DNA of 64,000 nt from Embiotoca jacksoni (taxonomy: Eukaryota > Chordata > Actinopteri > Embiotocidae). Under the pieces are notes generated by a model that was not told where the DNA came from, did no database searches, and saw nothing but the letters and a program-made list of their open reading frames with translations. Made by a program: the position numbers and the translations under genes. Positions 48,001 to 59,700 of this stretch are shown here, in pieces. The stretch covers positions 5,001 to 69,000 of the forward strand of contig JAKOON010000150.1 in assembly GCA_022577435.1 (NCBI GenBank). Reading direction: 5' to 3'. Position 1 is the first letter of the stretch; each line of letters begins with the position of its first letter.

Positions 48001-50710
48001 TCGTATACAGAAAACCGGACAAAGCAGGAATAAGAAACAGAGTTATAGATGTAGATGTATGTTCATGTGATTTTGTGCATGTATGAGAGAAAGTATGACT
48101 TTTGCAGGGATGAGATGAGGAAACAAGGGAAGAAAGGGTGAAATTAAAGTAAGACTGTTTTAAAAACCCTGAATCGTCAGTAATCAAAAAGTTTGTCTGT
48201 TGAGATCAGAGATCTCAGCGTCACGTCAAAGTCTCTAAAACACCGGCAGACGATTGGTGTCAGTGCGAGGCCCCGTGATGACACTTTAAACCTTCCACGA
48301 GAAGCAGCTCGGATTTATTCACAGAAACTAACCTGGTGGTTTCCTGTCGTCACTGGTCGGTGTGTTACAGGCTTCGATCTGACAATAAACGGTCATAAAA
48401 GAATGGATATTAATGATGATAAGAAATCAACAGGTAAATATAAAAGCTGTTAAACGTATCTTTAATTAGAGAAATAAGTGTTGGATGTCTTTTCTTTCCA
48501 GATGATGATGACTCCAAGAGTCAGGATAAGATTGAGGGTGAGAGGCTAAAACACACTGTGACCTTTGACCTTTAACTTTACCTCCTAAACCTGCATAAAC
48601 ACAAAGAAATCAAAAGTTTAAACAAAGTTCTTCTTAAAAGTCAGAGGTGATATAACTGAAATCAAGTTATCTCCGTTTTAGCATATTGTGATGTGATCAT
48701 ATGACTGAACTTTATTCTATTTTAATGAGTAGCAGTAAAGAAACCTTCATTTAGACTCTTATTTAAAGTCCAGAAGACTTTAATCACACTGATCCTTCAT
48801 GAATGTGGTTTTCATAAATTCTCAGTTTTCATTCATCTGATAGAAACAGAAGTTTCATTCATGGTGAACACCTGATACCCCCCTCCCTTCCCCCCTCCAT
48901 GCAGGAGCTCTTGGCCTGCAGCAGCAGCAGACCACCATGGTGGCGGCAGCGGTGGCCGGAGGTTCAGGTGAGTCGACCCCGATCAGTTTTCCCTCGTGAA
49001 CAGTTTGTTTGTTCCTGTTCAGGTTTAATACAGATTTCTGGCTGGTTTTCAAACCAGAAACCTGATCCAGGATCAGGATCAGCCCGGACATTCTGCAGGT
49101 GTCAGGTTACTGCAGGTCAGGGGGAGGAGCCACAGCACCACCTGCTGAAACTGATGTGAACTGCAGGAAGAACACTGAAACTGAACTAATGATGATGATG
49201 ATAGTGATGATGATGATGAAAACTGAGACTCTTTGAAGTGTGAACTTTGTCTTTAATGAGATGAAATGTGTCTTTACCTTCAGCATCCATCGCTCAGGCA
49301 GCAGGGGGAGGAGCTCCTGATGGAACAGCTGGAAGCTCTGCAGGTACACAGGATTATTAAACTACAACATGGAGAGCAGCGTCACAGAAGCCAGCAATTG
49401 GTTGGTGTTTGGTTGGGGGTTTGCTGGGGGTTGGTTGGAGGTTGGTTGGGGGTTTCAGGTAACTCTTACTTCCTTCTTCATTGGTCAGGTGACCAAACGG
49501 ACCTGAAATCAAAGGTTCTTGATGCATGCTCAGTAATCCAGCTAGAAAATCACAAAGTTCGATCAGGTCGTGTGAGGGAGACACCTTTCACAAGAGCTGC
49601 AGAGTCATGACCCCAGAGGGGGATCGATATCTTATAATCCATTTAACTTTTCTTTAATTAATTAAACACACTCATCAGGTTCTCCTTTCAGGTTCTATGG
49701 GTTCTGCAGCAGCTGAAATGTTGGTTCTCTCTGCAGGTCACACGCATCCTGCAGGTAAACAACAACTGATTTAACGGATCATAAACATTTCGAAGAGTGT
49801 AAATCACATGTTTCGTCACCTCCTTATGTCAAGTAACTTCCCATATTAACTGGACAGACTGTTCACCTGTAGTGAGTCTCTTGTATTTGTCATTTTGTAT
49901 TTGTGTTTATTGATGTAACAACAACAATAATAATACAATTAATTAATAATATTAATAAATCTGTGTTTTCAGGAGCTGAACTACCTGCAGCTTCATCTCA
50001 AGCAGAAACAAACGGTAAAACATGGGAAACATTACTTCACTCAGTCCCTTCTGTCCAGGTGATTCAGCAGCAGCTGTTTGGTCCACTCAGCTTAATGTGG
50101 CTCTCTGATTGTTCAACAGCAGAGAAACGAATCTTTTTAACATCATGTTAAAATCTGTACGGAAACGGCAGAATGAACAGAAACCTTTGAGATTCTTCTC
50201 GGATCAAATTTCTCAGACAGAAAATGGAAACAGAGACGAACTGCCAGCAGACGACTTCCATCTCAGAGCTTTCGACCACATCGCCAGGCTTTCTTCAGCT
50301 ACGTGCTCAGCTGTTATCATGTAAACTGAGTCACACTTTGGTGATGGTGCTTCCCTTCATGACTTTGACTGAGGGAACCAAGAAATAGGAATCACTTAGT
50401 GATCAGGCAGAAAAGAAAAGATGAATATTTCAACGTGTGTTTGTGTTCGCAGGTTCTGACGGAGTCGACTCCGAGTCCAACGGTGAATATCTTAATAATC
50501 ACTATCAATGCAGGCTGATCAATACAGGCTGATCAATGCAGGCTGATCAATAACTCAGACACACACACAGGTGGTGTCTCATGACACGCAGAAAAAAGAC
50601 ATAAATGTGTCAATAAAGTTGATTATTGATTGTTGTTTGTTCAGGTAACGGACAAAAGCTCTTGAATGGAGGAGGAGGAGGCGGAGCCGACAGTCAGACA
50701 GGTGTGTCTG

Positions 50711-50773
<63 letters not shown>

Positions 50774-53700
50774 ACCGCTTTCTTTCTCGCTCTTCCAGAT
50801 GTTTTGGGATCGCTTGGGGGTGGAGTTTCTCATCTGGATTATACAGGTGAGTGTCCAGGTGTCTGTGTATCTGTGTGTCGTCATTTCTTCTGCTGTCTGT
50901 ATCGTGTAGGTTCCTCTTCGACAGATATGATTATTGAATACTGATAATTGATCCTTTCCTGGGTCGACCCGGGTCTCCTACCAGCTGGACCCTCTAGTGG
51001 AAGGAGTGCAGGAGGATCCTGATCAGAACCGGAACCACCTCACCTGAAGGAGCAGCGGTTCTCCTCGGACCTCCTGACCCTGTCTCTGAGACTGAGTCCT
51101 GCAGAGGAAATTCATCTCACCTGCTTGTATCGAAAGTCCCGTTCTTTCAGTGACGACCCAAAGATCAGAACCCTCGGTGAGGGTCCGAACGTAGACTGAC
51201 CGGTTCATCAGCTCTTCTTCACCGGAACGGTCCAGTACAACACATTCTTTAATCCACCTGTCAGTCTCCCGCTCCATCATCACTGTGAACAAGACCCAAC
51301 ATACTGAACCTTCGCTTCAGGAACTCCATCCCAACCTGAAGGAACGTTCCACCATGTTCTACCAGAGAACCAGAACCTCAGAGTCCGAGGTCCTGGTTCT
51401 CATCCCATCCACTACACAGTTGGCTGCAAACCAGCCAACAACATGATGAAGGTCATGTGAAGTCCACAAAAATCACATCATCTGCAAAACACAATGAATC
51501 AATCTTGAGACCACAAACCAGACATCCTACTCAGTCCACGAAGATTTCGAACCGGATCAGTGACGATGGGTGAGGATGGGAGAGGCCACACCCACCAGAC
51601 ACGTGTCTGACTTATTGCTGAGAATACAAACTCTATGGTTGTACGTGGATCCAACCATGACCTCTAAAGGCCAACCATGACCCCTAAAGGTCAACCAGGA
51701 TCCCTAAAGGCCAACCGTGACCCCTAAAGACCGACCACGACCCCTACAGGCTGACCATGACCCCTAAAGGCCAACCATGACCCCTAAAGACCGACCATGA
51801 CCCCTGTAGGCCGACCATGACCCCTTAAGACCAACCATGACCCCTGTAGGCCGACCATGACCCCTAAAGGCCGACCATGACCCCTAAAGACCGACCACAA
51901 CCCCTGTAGGCTGACCATGACCCCTAAAGGCCAACCATGACCCCTTAAAACTGACCAGGACCCCTAAAGGCCGACCATGACCCCTAAAGACCAACCATGA
52001 TCCCTAAAGGCCGACCACGACCCCTACAGGCCGACCAGGACCCCTAAAAGCCAACCATGACCCCTAAAGACCGATCACGACCCCTGTAGGCCGACCAGGA
52101 CCCCTAAAGGCCAACCAGGACCCCTTAAAACTGACCAGGACCCCTAAAGACCAACCATGACCCCTAAAGGCCGATCACGACCCCTAAAGACCGATCACGA
52201 CCCCTAAAGGCCAACCAGGACCCCTAAAGACCGACCACGACCCCTGTAGGCCGACCATGAAACCACAGTAACCCAACAAAGTTGAAGGGTTGGTCCACTG
52301 CTCCACAGCCAGAACCGAATCTTTGAGCAGTGAAATCCTGACAGTTCGAGGATACCCTCCGTTCCCGCTTTTCACTTCAGGAGGACTGTGGGCCAGCTGG
52401 AACCACAAAGGCCTTCTTCACCTTGACGACTTGTCTCACCTCCCGTTTTCCCCAGCGGGTCATGGGTTGCCATGGCAACAAGCACCAACAGGCTTTGGAC
52501 CACAGCTTTTAGCCCCCATGTCTACAGTGGAGGTCTTGAACGTGGTCCACTCTAATTCCATGTCCCTGACCCCTGGGATGCTGTAGGAGCGCCTCCAGAG
52601 ATCTCCAGGACATACCTGACTAACCGTTCCACTGGTCCACTGGTCCACTGGTCCCCTGCTCCACTGATCCACTGATCCACTGATCCACTGGTCCACTGGT
52701 CCACTGGTCCCCTGGTCCACTGGTCCACTGATCCACTGGTCCTCTGGTTCCCTGGTTCCCTGGTCCACTGGCCCGCTGGTCCACTGGTCCCCTAGCCCGC
52801 TGGTCCCCTAGTCCGCTGGTCCCCTGGTCCCCTGGTCCACTGGTCCCCTGGCCCACTGGTACCCTGGCCCACTGGTCCACCGGTCTAGGAATAATGTGGG
52901 AAAAAAGGCTGAAAACACAAAATCCTTAAAGTGTTTTTAAAAGAGGAGTCCACTGGTTTTCATTTCTGTCTTCTTCTTCTTCGTCTTCGTCTTCGTCTTT
53001 TTCTTCTTCTTCAGGAATCATTGACCCGTCCAGCCACGACTTCCTGCTCGGCCTGATGGGTAAGTTTTATCTGATGACAGAGTTGTAATTCATTTTGAAG
53101 CTGCGGTGACGTCAGATCCATATTTTTCTAAACAAACTCTGAAGCACTTTTATATGAATATACAGCTGCTCCACTGAGAATTTGAATTATTTCTGTAATT
53201 CTACCAAACCGCTGCAACTTTGATTCAGAGATAAATACCACCTGTGCAGGTGTTCAAGCTGAACAAACACAAAGACGCTGTGTCAAAGGTCAGAGGAAGT
53301 TATTTATTTCACTTTAATGTTTGTTTGTTTGTTTGTTTGTTTGTTTGTTTGTTTATGTTTTCAGGTGGGAGTGATCCTTTCAACCCAGATGGGCATGTCA
53401 ACATCCCAGGTTTGATATCAGATCTTATTAGGTTTAGATCAGGACAGGTGTAGATCAGAAAAACCTCCAACAGAGGGAAGAAAAACTCCCTTTAACAGGA
53501 GGAAACCTCCGACAGAACCAGGATCAGAGGTGGGCGGAGCATCTGTTAACAGAACCAGGCTCAGAGGTGGGCAGAGCATCTGTTAACAGAACCAGGCTCA
53601 GAGGTGGGCAGAGCATCTGTTAACAGAACCAGGATCAGAGGTGGGCAGAGCATCTGTTAACAGAACCAGGCTCAGAGGTGGGCGGAGCATCTGCCAGAGC

Positions 53701-56700
53701 AGAGACATGGAGCTCCATGACGGGACATCTGGAAAAGAAAGAACAGAAACTACGTGAGCGAAGGAACTGAATGGAGACAACAGATAATAATAAGAAACTA
53801 TGGGAGAGAAAAAGATGGTGAGGTATGAGTCAGTTAAAGAGTAGGAGGAAAGAAAAGAAACTCAGCATGTAACGAGGTCCCCCAGCAGCCTCGGCCTATA
53901 ACAGCATAACTAAGGGTTGGTTCAGGTCTACCTGAGCCAGCCCTAACTATAGGCTTTATCAAAAAGGAACGTTTTGAGTCTAATCTTAAAGCTAGAGAGG
54001 GTTTCTGCCCCTCCAACACAAACTGGGAGCTGGTTCCACAGGGGAGGAGCCTGAAAACTGAAGCTCCGCCTCCCATTCTACTTCTGGAAACTCTAGGAAC
54101 CACAAGTAGACCAGCGTACTGAGAGAGAAGTGCTCTGCCAGGATTATATGGTTCTATAAGATCTCTAAGATATGATGGAGCCTGGTCATGTAGAGCTTTG
54201 TAAGTCATCAAGAGAATTTTAAATTCTATTCTTGATTTCACAGGAAGCCAGTGAAGAGAAGCTAAAATTGGAGAAATATGATCTCTCTTGCTAAATCCCG
54301 TCAGTACTCTTGCTGCAGCATTTTGGATCAGCTGCAGGTTTTTAATTAGTAATTTGGACATCCTAACAACAAGGAATTACAATAATCTAATCTAGAAGTA
54401 ACAAACGCAGGAATGAGTTTTTCTGCGTCACGCTGAGGAAGGATTTTCCTGATTTTATTAATATTACGTAGATGAAAGAAGGCAGTTCTGGAGATTTGCT
54501 TTATATGATATCTAAAGGACAAATCCTCATCAAAGATGACTCCAAGGTTCCTCAGAGTAGTGCTGGAGGCCAAGACGACATCATCCAGAGGAACTAAGAG
54601 ATCAGAGAAAGAGTTTCTGAGGTGTTTAGGACCAAGTACAATAACTTCTGTTTTGTCTGAATTTAGAAGCAGGAAGTTTTTGGTCATCCAGGCCTTTATG
54701 TCTTTTAGACAGGGTTCAAGTTTTACTAACTGATTAGTTTCATCTGGTTTTATAGAAAGATATAGCTGAGTGTCATCTGCATAACAATGGAAGTTGATGC
54801 AGTGCTTCCTGATGACATCTCCTAATGGAAGCATGTACAAAGTAAAAAGTATTGGGCCGAACACTGAGCCTTGTGGAACTCCGTAACTAACTCTTGTTTG
54901 TCTGGAAGATTCATTGTTGACACGGACAAACTGGAATCTGTCTGATAAGTAGGATTTGAACCAGTCTAATGCAGTTCCTTTAATCCTCGTAACGTCTTCT
55001 AATCTCTGTAAGAAGATCGTATGATCAATCGTATCAAAAGCAGCACTGAGGTCCAGAAGAACAAGTACAGAGACGGGTCCATTATCTGAGGCTAATAAAA
55101 GGTTGTTAGTAACTTTCACCAGAGCTGTTTCTGTGCTATGATGAACTCTAAAGACTGAAAATCTTCAAACAGATCATTCCTTTGTAAATGGTCAAAAAGT
55201 TGATTCACAACAATGTTTTCAAGGATTTTAGAAATAAACGTCAGGTTGTAAATTGGTCTGTAGTTTCCTAAAACAGCTGATCAAGAGTCGGCTTTTTAAG
55301 TGAAGGTTTAATTACAGCCACTTTAAAAGCCTGCGGTACATAGCCGGTTACAATAGATAGGTTGATCTGATCTAATATGGAAGTATTAATTAAAGGGAAG
55401 ACTTCCTTAAAAAGTTTAGTTGGGATGAGATCTAACAGACAGCTAGAGGATCCAGATGAAGAAATAATTCTAGTTAACTCAGAGAGCTCAACAGGAGAGA
55501 AATGTTCCAAGTTTACATCTGGTCCTACAATTGCTTTCAGGGCTGCTGTGCTTAACATCACATCAGTGATGGTGTCAGGAAGGGTCGGCCCGATTCTCTC
55601 CCTGATAGTGAGACTTTTATTAGTAAAGAAGTTAATGAAGTCATTACTGCTGAGAGCTGAAGGAATAGAGGACTCAACAGAACTGGGACTCTTTGTCAGC
55701 CTGCTACAGTGCTGAAAAGAAACCTGGGGTTGTTCTTGTTGTCCTCTATTAATGATGAATAATATAAAGTCCTGGCCTTACGAAGAGCTTTCTTATATAA
55801 TATTAGACTCTCCTTCCAGGCAGGTGAAATTATTCTAAATTAGTGGAACTCCATTTCCTTTCCATCTTTCTAGTCGCTGCCTAGCAGAGCGTAGTTCTGA
55901 GTTGTACCATGGAGACAACTTCCTCTGGTTCATGACTCTCTTCTTCAGAGGGGCGACATCATCTAGAGTTGTAGCAGAGATACTGCAGTGTTTTCTACCA
56001 GATGATCCACTTGTGTGGGACTAAGATCAACGTAGATGTCTTCCACTGCTTTAACACACGGCATCGAAGAGGATAAACATGTAACTGCTTCCTTAAACTT
56101 GGCCACGACATCATCTGACAGACATCTACTGTAGTGGGATGTATTCCCACATGCTGTGTAGTCCATTATTGTAACTTCAGATGTTAATAAGAAGTGGTCC
56201 GACAAAACAGGGATTTGAGGAAATCCTATTACATTTTCAGTTTCCATCTCATAGGACAGAACCAGATGGAGGGTGTGGTTACCACGGTGACGGGGTTTAT
56301 TTACATTCTGAGAAAAGCCAATAGAATCTAATAATGAGCTGAAAGTAGAACTGAGGCTGTCGTTGTCCACGTCAACATGAATGTTAAAGTCTCCCACTAT
56401 CATCACTTTATCTGAACTCAGCACTAAATCTGATAAAAAGTCAGAATTCAGTTAGAAACTCTGAATAAGGACCAGGAAGAGACCGAGACAGGTGTAAATC
56501 GGTTCAGGTGTAGATCCGTTCAGGTGTAGATCAACACAACACCACGGCTGATAAATTGTCTTGTTGATTTTCATGTCTTTTTTCTGACAGATCACATGAC
56601 TCCACCCACTCATCTGGACTCTCCAGGTATAATATAATTTATCATTTATCAGAAGTACTAATGATCATCTTTCACATTGATCAGATTTATTATTGATCAG

Positions 56701-59700
56701 ATTTATTATTGATCAGATTTATCATAGATCAGAATTATTATTGATTGGCTGTATTATTGATCAGCTGTACTATTGATCAGATTTGTTTGTTTGTTTGTTT
56801 GTTTCAATGATCTCTTCGGGCGTGACAGCAGCTCCATCTGCAGATCAGAGCAGTCTGGACTCACCTGCAGGTACTGACTCCGCCCTCACAGGTGTCAGGT
56901 GTTTAAGGATCAATAGTCAAACATAGCTCAAACTTTGTTGAACTTAATTGAATTATTGAGTTTTCAGTGACTCTCCTACTTTAATTTTGGGTGGTGGATC
57001 AGCCGGAGGGATGCTCTGCTGTGATTGGTTGTTACAGAATTTGAACCTTTCCGCATAAATGTAAAAACTTCAAAACAAAATGTGACTCACCCAACATCCT
57101 CCTCAGCCGTGACATTTTTCAACATCTTTAGACTCAGAATGAATATTGTATCCCAACAATGTCCATCTGAAGTTTCTGCTTTTGTTCCCGACGTTGCAGC
57201 AAAAATAAATCACGGCATCGTGATTCTTGATTTGTATCAGCATATTAATTATTAAATGTATTTATTATAAATATTATTATCAAATGTTGACCGCTGTTAC
57301 ACTAATTAACAACATTAAACACATGAAACCGGTCATGTTTTTAATCAGAGGTGGAGAATCACTTATTTAGGCTCAGGGGTTAACCCTGCAAGGCAGACTG
57401 AGATCCTGGACACAAGAAGAAGCTCCGCCCACTCTGGTCAATGACCAATAGAAAAAACACAGACACGAAGGCAGAGGGGGAGGAACACCTCCGGCTGATC
57501 CAATCTAGCACCAACCAGTAATATTTTCTGCTTCCTGGTGATAAAGATGCAGGTCATCACTCCGACATCAACCAATCAGGTCCAGACCACACCTCTCTTG
57601 ATGCAGGACCCGACCAATCACTGTTAAGTTCTGTCTCAGGCTCCTCCCACTCTGCAGGTAAAGGAAAGAGTTTTACTCTGAAAATCACATTTACCTGCAG
57701 CGTTTATTTAAGGTAACAACTATCTATTGTGTGTTAACACATAACCAACATCATCATCAATCTATACATTCTATATTTTATTGTAGATGGAGCCGACTCA
57801 CCTGATGCGAACGGTAACACCTGTATCTTTATTTCTTTTTCCTTTTCTGTTCAGTTAGAAGCATACTGCTCTGAAAGTTGTTGTTCATCAGTCCTGTAAA
57901 TATTTATATATTTACATATATCAACTTATCAAGTGTTTCTGACACCAAATCCACTTTGTCCTGTTTAGGGAACGGTCGACAGACTCTGTTGATGGACACG
58001 AACAGAGGTAAACCTTCACCTGTTGTACACAGAACACACCTGGACACACCTGGACACACCTGGACACATCTGGTCTCAGGATTTCACGTTAATTGTCGTT
58101 GACCAGGTTGCCTCTGATTTCTCTGCTTCTGTTTCTGCAGCCGTGACAGATCGACTGGTTTCCTTCAGTGATCTTCAGACTCAGAACCTCCAGACCGAGC
58201 TCACAGGTACAGTCTGATACCTTGATTATCATCCATCCTCGTCCATTAAGTAGTAATTTCACTGTGATTCTTGTGAACACTCTAAACCCTGCACAGTCTA
58301 AACCCCGCCCACTAATATTTGGGAACCAGTTGCAGGAAAACAGTCAGTGACATCGCTAACCGGTCTTCACTGTTCTTTTAACGCTCATCCAAACCAGGTC
58401 GGTCCGGTTCGGTCAAAGTTGAATGAAACTTGGAGAAAACTGTTTTACTAAACAACGTGCAGATTGACGTAAAGAGTCTACGACAAAAGTTCCATGAGTC
58501 ACAGAGTTGTTCACGATAAACTTCTGGTTCCTTCTATGACAGATTGGGCGGAGTCCGAGCAGTTTTAGTTCTACTGATTTAATTTCATTTGTTCAAGATT
58601 GGTGAAAAATGTCAACAAAAAATGAAAACAACTCCATTTTGAATCGTTCCTGTGGGTCCAAGAATCACCACATTTACTCAGTTTGTACGAAAACAATACA
58701 AATGAAACCAACACAAACAGTCATTCACAATGATGTCACACGATATACGTGGATTTGATGCATGTCGTCCTAAAGCTGTCAATAATACACAGGGAAGTGT
58801 TACCTGCAGTATACCACTGAGTCAGTAAATGTGATGATGATGATGTCACCAGGTGGAGCAGAGTCGGTGACCGGTCTTCAGATCGACCTCACAGGTGAGT
58901 CCAACCGACAGATCAATAAATCAATGAATTGATAATCAGTTTCTCACTGATTGAACTGACTGTGTCCTTATTGATCCAGCTTCAGGTCTTGGACTAGGCC
59001 GTGATGTCACAGGTAGAGCTTGTTGCTATGACAACCACAGTTCAACACCCAACAATAGCAGATTGTTTCAACTTACTTCCTATCACATGATCATTCGTTA
59101 CAGAGTCGTCGCCCATCATCCTTCACACAGACACTGTAGACGGACTCACACACACACTGAACTCAGGTACACTTTTCTGTCTATTAACCTGTCTGTCTGC
59201 TCACCTGTCTGTCTGTTCACCTGTGTGTCTGCTCACCTGCCTGTCTGTTAACCTGTCTGTCTGTTCACCTGTCTGTCTGCTCACCTGCCTGCCTGTTAAC
59301 CTGTCTGTCTGCTCACCTGTCTGTCTGTTCACCTGTCTGTCTGTTCACATGTCTGTCTGTTAACCTGTCTGTCTGCTCACCTGTCTGTCTGTTCACCTGT
59401 CTGTCTGCTCACCTGTCTGTCTGTTCACATGTCTGTCTGCTCACCTGTCTGTCTGTTCACATGTCTGTCTGCTCACCTGTCTGTCTGTTCACCTGTCTGT
59501 CTGCTGACCTGCCTGCCTGTTAACCTGTCTGTCTGTTCACCTGTCTGTCTGCTCACCTATCTGTCTGCCCACCTGCCTGCCTGTTAACCTGTCTGTCTGT
59601 TCACCTGTCTGTCTGTTCACCTGCCTGCCTGTTCACCTGTCTGTTTGACTGCCCACCTGTCTGTCTATATACTGTATCTGTTTGTCTGACACGCTTCCTG

